Origin: Trema orientale
Taxonomy: Eukaryota > Streptophyta > Magnoliopsida > Rosales > Cannabaceae
Length of the DNA stretch: 64,000 bases
NCBI GenBank assembly: GCA_002914845.1
Contig: JXTC01000319.1
Location: forward strand, 45,231-109,230
Direction of reading: 5' to 3'
A model generated the notes under the pieces. That model was given only the letters and a program-made list of their open reading frames with translations, searched no databases and was not told the origin of the DNA. Numbering within the stretch: position 1 is the first letter of the stretch; each line of letters starts with the position of its first letter. Shown here one piece after another: positions 35,650-48,877 of the stretch. The position numbers and the translations under genes were made by a program.

Positions 35650-36504
35650 ATTTTAATTATTAGAGGACTTAATGTGTAATTGGACACTATAGCTCCTTAG
35701 GAGCATATTTTCAGAATTTTAAAGTACTTGGGCCATGAGTTGGGCTTGTATAATTACTTTGGATTTTTTGGACTTAAACTATTTACATATCTCATTTTAA
35801 CGAAAATACGGATTTAAAGATTACGTTGATCGATACATTAGTTGGATTTTCTAATCAAGTTTAATGGAATGTTTCTTTTAATATTGAAGTTATAACGATT
35901 CGAGGATTGAAATATTAAAATTCAAGTATTTAGTTTATCCTGACTTTTGTAAACTCATTATTTATTTACAAATTTTTCAAAATTACTAAAAAGTCACAAC
36001 TTTAGCTTTCCAGCCATATCAGATTTCTCACTATTTAGTATCTAATTTGATCATGAGATATTATATAATAGTTTTATTGTTAGTAATATTAGTGAGATTA
36101 TGATTAATGATAATAGATTAGTGTGAAATTTTGCTTAATGTGCCACAGTTACTTCACTCACTATTACATTTAAGTACGAGATCATTGATAATAATTTTAT
36201 ACTAACTATTTTAGTCACTTATTTTGTCCCATTGCACTCGAAGAAATTAAATTAATTTCATTTCTCACTAATTAGTGCAAGCACATTTAACTTAAATTAA
36301 ATTTGACTATGCGGCAATAAGAAATAATGTTATAAGTAATAATGTTAAACTAAGTATTATAATCATACTTTATCATATAATTATTCGCTATGTCAAACTA
36401 TAGTCAAACATATTAAATTGATCAAATTTCTCACTATTTAGTACAAAGCCATTCAATTTAATTCTAAGTTGACCATATGATAATATGTAAATATTGTTGT
36501 ACAA

Positions 36505-37545
36505 AGTATCGTGATAACAAATGGTCCCTGAACCTTTCAACTTATAGCAATTCGATTCTTAAAGTTTCAATCGTACTAATTAAACATTTGAACTTTTGGA
36601 TTTGTACTAATTTGATTCATGAACTATCTAAATTGCAACATGTTGTTAAATTTTGGATAATTTGCAGCAACAATTCCTAACTTTTATTATCTTTGGTATT
36701 TAGGTCCCTAACCTTTAAATTTTAGCATTTAAATCCCAAATCTCATAAAAGTGTTGCACTGTTGGTCCTTTTTTCACTTCCATCTATTTATTCCGTCAAA
36801 AAAAAAAAAAGAAAAAAGGCAATTTAAAGAAAGAAAATAGTCCATATTTTCTCTAAAAAAGATCCGAATCAAATTTAGTTGCTTATTTATTTATTTCTGA
36901 TTCTTTCTATTTTTTGATATTGGGTACAAATGATTTTTCCTCTAAATATGGACTTGGGTTTTCTTTCTTTAAACTGCCTTTTTTCTTTTTTTTTTTTTTT
37001 GACGGAATAAATGCATGGAAGTGAAAAAAAGACCAACGGTGCAACACTTTTGTGAGGTTTAGGATTTAAATGTCAAAATTTAAAGATTAGGGACCTAAAT
37101 GCCAAATATACTAAGGGTTGGAGATTTTTACTGCAAATTACCCTTAAATTTTTATCCAAAAGCAAATATGAATAGCACGTGATGACATCTGAAAGTGTAT
37201 TCAAAAAATAAATTAAAAATTTCAAGCATAAAAATGGACAATCATAGAAAAATTTTTCCCTGAAATTACAGTTTCGAAAACCCTAAAAATGTAAATATTA
37301 CATCTTTCCTTCTCTACAAATCCTCTTGCTCAATTTATCTTTTTTTAAATACACTTTTTAATGCTACGACGTACTCTTCACGTGTACTTTTGGTCAAAAA
37401 TTTAACTATAGCTTATAATTTAGATACTCCGATATCAAATTACCAAATTACTTCAAATCGGAAAATTCAGAGACTTGCTATAATCGAAGCTTTTGAGGAC
37501 CAAATTACCACAAATTTGATAGTACAAGACCATATGTGCCATAAA
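36505..37545. repeat. Possible outer inverted-repeat element around 36655-37143
   Basis: The left flank contains TGGTCCCTGAACCTTTCAACTTATAG and the right flank contains phrases resembling its complement (CTATAATCGAAGCTTTTGAGGACCA). This suggests the inner element landed inside an older long-TIR element. The similarity is weak and the ends are not defined. Confidence 0.35.
36655..37143. mobile_element. Non-autonomous Mutator-like element with perfect 9-bp target duplication
   Basis: This 489-bp element has inverted arms of about 200 bp, 36655-36865 and 36935-37143, starting GGATAATTTGCAG and ending CTGCAAATTACCC. Perfect 9-bp direct repeats TTAAATTTT flank it at 36646-36654 and 37144-37152. 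The arms contain TTAGGTCCCTAA and GTTGCACTGTTGGTC with their complements. There is no transposase frame. Confidence 0.85.
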
Positions 37546-37917
37546 CCCAAGAAAAAATATACACAAAAGCAAACTATCTCAAGCATTGTTCACTTTTTCC
37601 AATTGTATCGCTACAACAAGAGAGTTTGGGCCAAATGCAAACCATCATGTTTCAGTCAAAAAAATAAAGACACTCTCACATCAACAGTCGTGACAGTAAT
37701 GAAAAAACAATAGCTAGCATTTACAACAAAATGTCGAAGGTAACTAGCACAAACAATTCTATCCACATATGACATGACACTATAACCAACGAAAAATGCC
37801 TAATGAATTTCGTATTGTTAACAAGGCAAAGTCTTGTAACAATTTTCTGGATGAATATCAAACATGCAATCTCCAACCTCAAATATCTCAAACTCTTGTG
37901 ATAGCAATCCAAAGCCT

Positions 37918-39033
37918 TTAGCACCTAATTTCATATGAACCAGCTTTCGTGATATAGCGAACCCACTCAACTGTGTTGTATCCACTCTTCTCCCATACCT
38001 GCAGCAAGAGTAAAATTAAATGCCACACACTTCTTTTACGATAAAAATGGTAAATTGATACTGCAAGTCAATTACCTTGAGGAAACGGACACGTAGACCA
38101 GATGCTGTAAACATTGGAACCTAGATAACAACATTTCGATAAGTTAACATCTACCTTAATGAGGAAGGCACAGGTGGTTGAAGAGAATGTGCATAAATTT
38201 GAGAGAGTTATACAGACATGAGACATCCATGTCAAATTTCATACACTGATAATTTGCCACTATATAATTCTCACCATGCAAGACTTACGGAGACAGCAAG
38301 CAACGAGACTATTTTCTGAACAAAAGAAAGGAGACTCGCTTAACTTGTACATACATGCATAATCTGATGCTTATGACAGGGAACACTTCTGAGAATTCCA
38401 TTGGATTACACAAAATTACAGAAATTAATAATTAAGATAACGAGATGCTTAAAGTTCCTAGCATTTATTTCTCAACATTTTTTAGTAATTACATTTCCTT
38501 TAACAGTAATTATTAAGGATGTGAACCTACCACCCTTTCCTGAAAAATATCTCATTTTAGAGAATTTTTGGTCGCATAAATAAGTAAAATGCCACTGGGG
38601 AAGCCAAGTATCAAAAACATGACACAGGAATGTCGGAAATTCAAGAAAAGTCATGGACTGGTTTCTTAATATATCAACCTATCCAATACCAATTGGGGCT
38701 TAGCTCAATTGGTCTGGGACTCATGGGTGTGTGTGGGTGTGAGGGTTGGGTTATGGGTTCCAGTCCCAGAGGAGAAAAAAATAAGTATCTTATCAAAATA
38801 TGTATATATATATATATATCAACCTATCCACTATTAACTTGCCCCACTTCCAATGGGCCACACAACCTCCTATTATTGCTTAATATTTCAAGTTTCTTCT
38901 GTTATTCCAATGTCATGGCAGATATGACTCTGGGTGGCAATTCGGGTTACGACACGAACACGACACGATTTTTTGCGGATTAGGGTCCAAGAAAAAGGGT
39001 GCGAATCAAAATCGGGTCGACCTGCCTGACACG

Positions 39034-39081
<48 letters not shown>

Positions 39082-42000
39082 CGGGTTCGGGTCAACTCGC
39101 TTGACACCAGCCCGTTTGACCCGCCAACAAATACATACATAATTAAATTACAAAAATATTTTTTATTTAATTTATTTATGACTATTATTATAGATATATT
39201 TAATTTGTACAATGTAAGTGTTTAGGATTATAAGTTATTAGTTATATTTATAAATTGTCCCTAATTTATTTATTTTAAAATGAGATAATAATAGACTTAG
39301 GAAAAAAAAAAAAACATAAGTAGAAAAATACGGGTCATAACGGGTTGGCAGGTCAACAACGGGTTGACGGGTCAAAATCAGGTTGTGGGTAGGATGTTAT
39401 TCACCAAAGCGGGTTGTGCGGGTCGGATTCGGGTCAATCCGTTTTAAGTGCGAGTCGGGTGAGTGTTGATATTTTTCTGACACAACGGATCACGACTCAC
39501 GGGTTGGGTTCGGGTTGACATAATTTGTGTATATATTAGACTTCAACCCGATACTGACCTTTTGCTTATATAAGAAAATGACAAAGTCTCCCCCTATTCA
39601 TTTGCAAAGTACTGGAATTAAAAACAAACAGGCACCTGGAACTCCATCTGAATTGGTGGCCTTGTCCACGACTTCTTTTCCGCCATCGTGGAAATCAGCT
39701 CAACTTCTGCACTCATTGTTGGTTCCGTTTGTCCGGGGAATTTTCTTATCCTGGAAAGTTACAAAAATATAAATGAAGAGACAGCTAACGATGGAAAACA
39801 GTAGATGAAAAATGAGCAAAGCAGTAAAGAACACAAAAGGAATGAAAGCCACCACTAAGACTATGCTTGGTAGAATGGAAAGAAGATAGGAAGGAAGGAG
39901 AACTACATTACCTAGGGATGGAGATGAAAGAGAAAGGAGAGCACTGTTTCATTGTTGTGTTTGGCATAAGAGGAGACCAAAATTCTCTTCCTTGTTTGAT
40001 AAGAGGGAGAAGGTTTGATTGTACAATAACTACTCTACTACTTGAGAGTGAAATTTTCTCCTAAAATCTCTCCAATTTGGAGGGACTAAAAATTGGTTAA
40101 ATTGAGGATATGAAATCCATTGCCTACTCCCTTCCTAAAATCCTTCCTACCAAAAAAACCACCTTACCCCAAATCCATCCATTAATTCCCTACCCATCTC
40201 CTTCCTTCCATTTCTCCCTCCTACCAAACACACTCTAAATGGATGTGTAGGTGTGAATGTGTGTGTGACTAATATACTTGCATCTCTGAGGTGGAAGGTG
40301 GGTTCATCTGTTTGATGATTGCAGATGTATCTATCATGAAATATAATAGCAACACGACAATATATTTAAGATCTATCAACTGTTCATCAGCAAAACACAT
40401 TAAATAGAAACCCATAGGGTTACAGAAAAACACTCACTTCCAAACCAAGCAATCAATAGCAGCATTATACTTTGCTCGACCAGATGTAACTTGAAAACTT
40501 GTTTTAGCAGTTTGTTTTGGCACAGGGATCTTAATAACAACCCCAAGCGCAAACATTTTTGCACCAAAGACACTCTTCACCTGAAGATAAAGGATAAACA
40601 AGTTAAATGCAGAATAACAGAATAACAACAGGTAAAACATGCCAAGAAAGGTCACGAACCTTCACATTTACTTCCATGCGTGTTCTACCAAGTTCCTTAA
40701 TAGTAGGCAACACACGGAATGGAAGATTCACCCCCTCGGTAATACGGTACCTATGGGCAAAGATAAAATTAGGAGCACTAGAGAAAAGAAAATATAAAAA
40801 AAAGAGGCACTTCTTAGCAAAATTCTTAGGTGTTACGTGGGTGAGAACATAACAAGTGCGGTTATTGTATTTTGTAAGGTATAATAAAAAATCTGATGCC
40901 GGTTTATTCTCCTTATAGTGTTTTCTTAGGCATGAGGCAGACCTCTGGTTCTCCCACCTTTGTTCCATGTTTCCCCTCTCTTTCAATAATTTTGTTTCTC
41001 TTATCTTTTCTTATAAATATAAGATAAAATAAAATCACAAATGCGCAACATCAGGTGATATGAGAAAGCAACAAAAGAAATAAACATAACAAAGCAGCAA
41101 AGAGAAAAATGAGACACCAATATACGAAAAATTACAAGTTCCTCAGGATAATTGGGACATGATGGATGATACTGATGAATAAACACAGAAGTAAAATTTT
41201 TAAGATCATACAGAAAGGGTCTGACTCCTTTATATTAGACACAACACACAGACCCTGCACGCAGGTAAATTTTTTCTAGATTAGAATCTTTTTTTCCTTT
41301 TCATTTCCTTCTTTTCCCCTCTCTAAGGCAGTGAGCAAAATGTTACGATTTAATTTTTTTCAGATTCCATTTTCTTTCCAGATTCTCCAATTAATAATAG
41401 AAAAGCTAGCCTATACTCATGCAAATCTGGAGTATCACACTTGTGAGCACCTTTGCAAACAAGTAATATCTGGGTAAGGACACTTGATTTTTAGCTGTAA
41501 TTGTCTTGAAAAAAAAAAAAAAAAAGAGTTGGCATCCGTTTTAACCCTGAAAACAATAACAGTCCAAAATACTATTATACTAAAGACTCGATACATGACA
41601 TAAAAAGGCTAGAAACTTATTGAGAATATGTATTGTCATCAAGCATAATTATGCACTAAATGCCAATGTGCAATCTGATGTCCTGAGATTGCAAATCTAA
41701 TGAGCTTACTTCATCAATTCAAATTCACCATCAGGCGGCACAAAACTGACAGTCTTCTCTGAATTAAACCTCGTCAAGTTCACACATTGATGGAAGGTAA
41801 CATCATCAAGCTCAATAGTCTTACCACTGCAAAATAAAGAATCGTCAGACGAAGTAATGAAAGCGAATAAAAGGACACAATCTGACACAACCAGAAAACC
41901 ATATATTTTAGATAAAATTCATCGTCAAAAGAAAGTAGAAGGATAAAATCTCACATATGAAGAAAGATTCACTAGTCTTACAGATTCACTGTCTTACTTG

Positions 42001-45000
42001 CATTGTACTACACTATTCGTTTACGGATTTAATATTCCTATAAATAATAAAACAAAATTAATAGAAGAAAGGGCTTGATGGATGAGTTTAGGATTTACAC
42101 GAAAAATGAAGTTGGAAGCGAGAGATGAAATTGTTTAAAAAATAGTAATAATAATAATAAATAAATAAATAAGAGACCAAGGAAAAACAATCTCTTAAAT
42201 ACAATTTACTTGTACACTACATTTAGGAAAACAATATAATGACATGGGACAAGCTTCAGTGTAAAGCTTTCAACTAGAAGAATTCAGGAGTGGCAGTCTA
42301 AGATGTATTTAGACTATCTCATGAAGTAATGCTTCCAGCTAATGTCAAGTTAAATCTTGTGTCAGCTTGTTATGGCATAAAGCTAAATTGACAAGAGGAG
42401 TTCAAATTTTGACCTTACAGAAAAAACTGACCAGTTAAAAGTTAAAAAAAATACTAAAAAGAAATAACATAATGGGAACTGAATACCAACTTAAGAAACT
42501 AATATACCAAATATAATGACAAGTGGTGTTGCGCCATATGGGCATCTCTGTTGGCAATTTGGGGGGAAAGAAATTCTCAAATTTTTAATGATGAAAGTGG
42601 GTCAGTAGACACACTTTAGGACAGGATTCAATTTTGGGTTGCATTATGGATTAAGGAACATAAAGAGTTTAGGGGCGTGTCATTTGCTGACTTGTTACAA
42701 GGGTGGACAAACTTGTTGTAATTTCAGCCGTTTTCTATGTTTCCCCTGATTAGTCCTGGGGGTCCTAGCTCAGTTAGGAACCTATTTGGCTCTTGGTTCC
42801 TGTTTGAGTTGGTTTTTTGCGGTGCCTTTCCTTTCCCGCTGCTTTTTGTTCTTGNTAATAAAAACAAACAAACAAACAACAACAACACTGTAATGGATAA
42901 GAGAAGTGCATGAAGAGCTACCTTTTGGTAGGACGAGATTTAAGTTGTGACTCTTTCTCAAGACCAATCTTATCATTTAAACCCAACTTCAAATCAGGCA
43001 TTCCAGACAGAAAGCACTTCATTAGGATCTTCCCAGTTACATCACAACGCAGAACACTACCTGGAATCACCAAATTGCTTATTAAATTTACAAAAGAGAC
43101 CTACTGAAGCAAAACATATTTAAGATCCATTACCCACCTTTTGAAGACATAAGAAGATTTACACTTTCTACAATATCCAAAAAGACCTGCCATAGCTAAA
43201 AGTTAAAACCAGGCCAAGCATGCATAAATCAATTTAAGAGATAGGTAAGAAAAATCATAATCACCTCATTCTTTTTATAAACGAGGCCCTCTCTACGCCA
43301 ACCAACAGCACCAGTAACTTGTAGAGTTGCATTAGGCACAGGCTTATCCGTAGGCTATTATTTTATTTTTTGTCACAGGTGAAAAGAAATTGCTCAGAGC
43401 TAATGACATGAAATATGTTGAAGAACATGCAAGCACCATCTTTAACAAGAATGTCTCCTAGAAGGTTGCCTAAATATAGTACTTATTCAGAAAGAAAATG
43501 TGAAGAGAAATATACAAAATGATCTAACCTTAGAAGAGAATGGTGAGCGCACTCCTTCCTGTGTGATGTACAACTTCAAAATTTCTGGAGAAAGATTTTG
43601 CGGGTAACCAAAATCCATAATTTCTGCACTTAAGAGGAACATATTACAACCCATAAATGTACGACTTTGAAAGTCAATAATTTGTACATTTGACCTTTCA
43701 TTGTTGAACAATGGTACAATAATAAGCTATAGGAGAGCTGCACCACTCATATATACTAAATACCCACCAAAGAAAAAAATATGAAAATATGTAAAGCAGG
43801 AATTCAGTTGTATACTCATGTTCAGTATTAAATTGCATGGATGAAATGCTAATGGTGTTCACTTATGTTAGACTCGAATCTATTTTACCCCATAAGAATT
43901 CAATTGGATACTTGTGCTCACTGGAACATTCCATCGATGAAAAAACCAATGGTTTTTGCTCTTGTTAGACTTGGTCATATTTTATTCCATAACAAGGCAT
44001 GCAGTCAGTTAATTTATTTTTCTCCAGTCGTAACTCGTAATTACGAAGAAGTCTTCTGCCTTGGTCAATGGCCCTTAAGAAACCAAGGCTCATTGTGAAC
44101 AAGCACCATTTCATCTCAATTTTTGTTTAGCTGATTGCCTACCAAAGCTATATTTTATGGCACTCTTCCAAAACTCCTTGTATTCTCAGCTTCTGATTTT
44201 GCAGGCCATCTACATATTTATATGTATGTAATAATCTAAAATATTCACATAATTAACATAGATAAACATTTATACAATGCCAAAGATCACAAAATATAGA
44301 TTGGAAATTTCAGTGAGTCCAAAATGGGAGGAAAATGAGAAACCTAGTAAGCTAAAAAATATGCCACTAAAATACTCCATACAACCCTTGTGCACAAAAG
44401 GATGAGACAGATCTCATTTCACACCATACAAAACACCCTACAAATGTACATTTCATGCGAAGAGCATACCACAAATATTTGTAACATTTCTTATGCACAA
44501 AATTAAGTGAAAACAGTGACCATAACTTCATTACAACAGGGTGTGATGTCAGAACCATCTCAGTGCTTGCATTGTAGTGCTTCACTCTCCAGGATAAGAT
44601 CAATTCCTAAAGTGTATCATTGTGCAGTATATTTTGAAATTTGGAACGGCTACACCTTATATCTAAGTGTGTCTATAGATGTAGTATCCACAAAATTAAC
44701 CATATGCATTGGAAGAGTTTAGAGTACAATATTTTTTAAGCTACATACCATCTAACAGCTCATAAATGAGAACAAAATTATTGCGAATTGCGTCTTCATC
44801 AAAAGCCCCACCAAAATATGATTTGAATAATGCAACCGCCTACATCCAAATAGCACCAATATCAGTTACCAGTAAGTTGATAATAAAAGCCTGTCCCCAC
44901 ATGCATAAAAGATAAGATTTTGTCAACCTCAACAACAAACTTGAAAGCACAAGCTACATTTGCATTGCTGCTAACAACAATCACAATGTAGACATTGCTT

Positions 45001-46617
45001 ATTCTCATGTAAAAGAAAGAGCATCCGCCTATTTGCCGCACAGGACATGTACCAAGTTCTTTTGTTTGCATTATATGCGTTCGAAAAGCATCCACCATAT
45101 TTCCCCTGAAAAGAATTACAAGATGAATTATGAAAAATCCCACAGGAGTAAAGACAAAAATGACTTTAAAACACATAAAATTACAGCTGACAAAGAAAAG
45201 TGAAGTGTAGGAGGGGGGCAAAGACATGTATTACAATGACAACTGAAAGAATAATACTCTTGTTCCACCTCATCTTAACATACATTGTCATCAAAGTAAT
45301 AATAACAAAATGCTATGAACAACATGGAATACACCAGCAAGGGAACCAATGTTTTTTCTATTGATACTCACCAGAAAGCTGTTAACAATTTCCTCTCTAT
45401 AAATAATAACCATTATCAACCATGTAAATAATAACCCCTTTACCAAATCAGAAGGAAACCAAAGTTCCACTTCACACTACACTATATGCATGTTCTCATT
45501 CTTTATTAATACATTTATAACAGTAAATTCATAAACAGTTTCTGGATAAGAACAAAACCATTTAGACTAGTCCCTTCGGCATTAAAACAACTGGTACAGG
45601 GTGTTTAAAGGGATAAAAGCTGATCTTAGATTCAACTCATGCTGAGGCGGGGAAAGAGTTTTAAGGAAAATATAGAAACCAAAGTGCACTAGCTCATCAG
45701 TTTGGTACTAACGAATCAATTTTGAATATCAATCTTGAAGTCATTGACGCTATTATAGCGACTAATAGTGAATGTTAGAAACACAATACTCTCACAAATG
45801 TAAAAAAACAAAATTAAAAAGAAAAAAAAATGAGGCAATTCCAAACTTTTAGTTACTAAAGAATAGGCGACCTTAACATTAATCAAGACTATAAACCCAT
45901 TCAAGCTATAAGAAGCCCAAAAAGTTCTCATTTCTCATTTCTAGAAATGAATTTTACACATAACACCTATAATGATCAACCGAGACAAATTCCTATCTTA
46001 GAATACAGGACCAATTCTAGCTTACACTAGGAGTGAAAAATAAAATAAAAAAGTGCCTAAACCAACAGTTAAGTAAATAAAAAGGACCCTGCATCATCTT
46101 TCATTCTCAATCCAAGTTCCAGTAATTTATTTTCCTATGAAGAAACATGCAACATACCCAACTTGTGATGTTCATTTCAGCCTGATGTTTTGCTTATGAA
46201 TTATCCAACAGAATCCAACACAGACGCGGAAACACAAAGCATATAAACTCAAAAACATATGCCCATTGGTGCAAAACATTCTCATAACAAAGATCATTAT
46301 CCACCAAACCACCTAAATAGAATAACACTCAAAATTGAGACAAACCATGACTCAAATCTAAACATACGAAACTAACTAAGACATATCCGGATACAAAAAT
46401 CCGCAAACACACACACACACACATTTATTATATACACATACACAGAAACCATTACCAAATAATTTTTACTAAATAAAGATAAAGAAAGCAGTATCAATGC
46501 TGAAAAAGCTTGAGAGAGAGAGAGAGAGAATTACCCAACATCGTCGCGATAGAGACGATTGATGAGAACATCGCCTCGGAGGTTCAAGAAGTAAATGGCG
46601 GAAGCAGCCACCGGCAT
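37918..46617 (-). CDS. AP2M: AP-2 complex subunit mu (clathrin adaptor medium chain), 13 coding exons
   Basis: In transcript order the exons are 46535-46617, 44928-45105, 44749-44839, 43529-43623, 43265-43354, 43138-43186, 42922-43060, 41710-41826, 40660-40750, 40438-40580, 39636-39750, 38076-38120 and 37918-37998. Phases agree and give 438 residues, the length I recall for plant AP2M. Residues 1 to about 140 are the longin-like core-binding part (MPVAASAIYFLNLRGDVLI, MRISNVYIVIVVSSN). From about residue 170 the mu homology domain runs to YEIRC at the end. AP-2 selects plasma-membrane cargo, partly through YxxPhi signals read by mu, and recruits clathrin for endocytosis. Intron 7 contains a LINE remnant and intron 11 a SINE. 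The first intron is about 1.4 kb. The only oddity is a GA microsatellite just inside intron 1. Confidence 0.97.
38686..38813 (+). mobile_element. tRNA-derived SINE with 17-bp target duplication
   Basis: Box A TAGCTCAATTGG (38701-38712) and box B GGGTTCCAGTCCC (38755-38767) lie in a 128-bp element with a short A/T-rich tail. The 17-bp sequence ATATATCAACCTATCCA occurs directly before (38669-38685) and directly after it (38814-38830), proving a target-primed insertion. It lies in AP2M intron 11, opposite to the gene's strand. Confidence 0.9.
38929..39521. mobile_element. Probable hAT-like element with CGGGT motifs
   Basis: The left end CTGGGTGGCAATTCGGGT and the right end GGGTTCGGGTTGACATA are weakly inverted. 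Subterminal zones are full of CGGGT/ACCCG and CACGAC motifs around an AT-rich core, as in the element at 33571. A poly-A run of about 40 bases followed by seven Gs sits at 39035-39080. The target duplication was not resolved. It lies in AP2M intron 11. Confidence 0.5.
42521..42893 (+). mobile_element. LINE (L1-type) 3' remnant in AP2M intron 7
   Basis: A translated frame reads KWCCAIWASLLAIWGERNSQ, IFNDES, then after a stop FWVALWIKEHKEFRGVSF and ADLLQGW. The WxxRN and FRGVSF/LLQGW phrases are typical of the carboxyl end of plant LINE reverse-transcriptase proteins. A GC-richer 3' UTR follows, ending in an (AAAC)n/(AAC)n tail. The element is 5'-truncated, interrupted by a stop and inert. An ambiguous base (n) lies at 42855. 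Confidence 0.7.
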
Positions 46618-47947
46618 CACGGATCCAGTGGAATGCTACCGAAATCGAACGGTCAGATTGGGAGCGGATGAGGAATCAGATCTATGAATTCTTCAAGTCC
46701 GGGCCGTCGGATTCGGAGATGGATCACAAGCAGGGCATATCAATGGCCTCTGAGTCCTGAATTAGGTTTTGATTTGGGGATTTTAGCTTTGCGCCCCTTT
46801 TTTCAATAGAGAAGAAGACCCGAAAAGGAAAAAGAATATATATAAATATATATATATATATGAAAAAAATTGAGAAAAATGAAAACAAAAACAATAGAAG
46901 AAGTTTCAAGTATTGGAAGGAAGTTGCTGCAGCTATTTTCTTTCTCTGTTAATGTTTTTATGATGTACGCTTGAATAAATTTGCAGTCAGCGGAAATGGG
47001 CTTCTTATTCCCACGTGTGGCTGCCTGGCACGTGTTGAGGCTCCAACGAAATTTTACTAAGGAGTGCTAAACATACCGTCTTTCTCAACTCTCTTTTTAC
47101 TATTCTCTTCAGAGAAATGTGGATATTAATTACAACAAGATTGATTGATGGGTTACCTTATTCAAAGAATCATTAGTATCAATATTAGGCAAGTATCTCT
47201 TACAAAATATTCTTCAATAGTGTCTTCATTTGGATTTAAAAAAGAAAACGAAAAAAAAAAAAAAGAAAAAGCAAAAACTAGATTTAGTTCAAGTTTACTA
47301 GTTTGTTCCTCGTCGTCACTTAAATAAAAGATAGGACCAAAATGAAAAAGTCTAAGTTCTTCCTCGAAGACATTTGAGTCAAAGATTTGATCTAACTCAA
47401 GTGAGTCACTTTCTTTGTTCTCATCATTTTATCGCTCGTCTTGATCGGCTTGGGTTTATCTGTTAGTCTCCTCCTATTGTTCTTGTTAGGTGAGAGCATA
47501 CATGCATGGGAATCTCTATTGATGACCTCTCATTGTTCGTGCCTGAGTTTCTTCTACTACAAATAAGTATGAGTCTGAACAACAGATTTGTGCAAAATTG
47601 TTATTGGGTTTTCCTTTCCTGGCTTTGAAAAAGGATATTTCTCCAGCCTTTATATTTAATTGTTTCTCTAAGCTGCTAATGAAATTAATTGATGCATTTC
47701 CATCTTTCTTTGAAAAAGAAGGTGTTCCTCTCTCTTCCGATTCTGCTTGTATCTAATTTATATATATGTATACACATTTTTTTTCTCTATATATCATATA
47801 TATTATATGACATAGACAAATTGTAAATAATAATAATAATGCTCTTTTGAATGAAAGGTAAATAATAATAATTCCTTAAAAAAAAAAGAAAGGAAAATAA
47901 TAATTTCTGTTTATTGTGTAAAAATAATAATATCTTTTTCTTTTAAA
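46618..47947. other. AP2M upstream region and spacer
   Basis: Includes the presumed AP2M 5' UTR and promoter. CCACGTGTGG and GGCACGTGTT, two G-box-like ACGT motifs, occur near 47013-47035. The rest is AT-rich with no gene visible. Confidence 0.5.
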
Positions 47948-48290
47948 AAAAAAAAAAGTTTACATCAAGCTTAGGGGTATATTTGTCAAAGTGCAATCAA
48001 TTAAATTACATTTTGTTGAGAACCAAACATGATAATCTTTATTCAAAGATTTATTCTAAAGTTTCAACCAAACAAAATTATTACATTTCTTTTCTATTCT
48101 ATTCATATTCTCATTACCAATACCGTTATTTATACTTTCATTCCACCCAACCAAAAAGTACTTTACGTAGTCTCATGTATGCATCCAAATTAAACAAATC
48201 TAAAACTCTTCATTAGAATACTATTCCACATGTTGTGCATTAGGACTCTCAGAATAGTTACATATTACAACAAATATTTGTTCATAAAGC
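47948..48290. repeat. Direct repeat S, left copy
   Basis: About 340 bp, starting near GTTTACATCAAG and containing GTTGAGAACCAAACAT and TTTCAACCAAACAAAATTATTACATT, recur in the same orientation at 48878-49208, roughly 80-85 percent alike by eye. Between them lies the inverted-repeat element at 48291-48840. Confidence 0.8.
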
Positions 48291-48840
48291 AAGAGTCAAA
48301 TATAGTAATGGTCTCTGAATTATACTCATTGTATTTCTTTGCTCCTCGAATTTTTAATTTACATAGTAATAACCCCTGAATTGTGCAATAATTACAGCAA
48401 TGACTCCTTTGTCACAAACTGTTAGTATTTTAACAGAAAATAGTCCTGAATAAAGCGTATAATTGAGTATTATTTATTTCTATGAGTCAGAATCTCGTTT
48501 TTAGCTATAATTACTAAAATTGTGCACTTTATTCAAGACTCATTGATGTTAAAAATTTAACAGTTTGTAAAAAAAAAATAATCATTACTACAATGATTGA
48601 ATAAGTCTTGTTAGTCTACTGTATAAGTTAAAAATTCATAATCTCATTCTTAACTACAGTTACCAAACTGTATGCACTGTAATGACTTATTTTTGTTAAA
48701 TACTTAAATTTGTGACAAAATGATTATTGTTCCAATAATTATATAATTCAGGGACCAAAACTATGTAAATTAAAAATTCATGAAACAAAGTGGTACTACA
48801 AGTATAATTCAGAGGCTATTAATATCATTGACTAATAATA
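48291..48840. mobile_element. Long-inverted-repeat element between S copies
   Basis: Left arm from about 48293 (AAATATAGTAATGGTCTCTG...) and right arm to about 48835 are inverted, with TCTGAATTATACT, TTTTTAATTTACATAGT and TTGTCACAAA matched by complements. Arms are about 150 bp. It is non-coding and the exact ends and target duplication are unresolved. Confidence 0.65.
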
Positions 48841-48877
48841 ATTTCTATTTCTTCTGAAAATAATAATGTTTCTTAAA

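Noticed and set aside
38691-38790. Candidate tRNA gene
   Set aside because: Boxes A and B are present but no cloverleaf arms pair convincingly, and the exact 17-bp flanks show it is a SINE.
40607-40986. Two open frames, one per strand, around an AP2M exon
   Set aside because: They merely span the AP2M exon 40660-40750 and adjoining intron. The spliced AP2M model explains the conserved part.
43865-44098. Plus-strand open frame of 77 codons in an AP2M intron
   Set aside because: No start context, family resemblance or splice partner, and it is antisense to AP2M.
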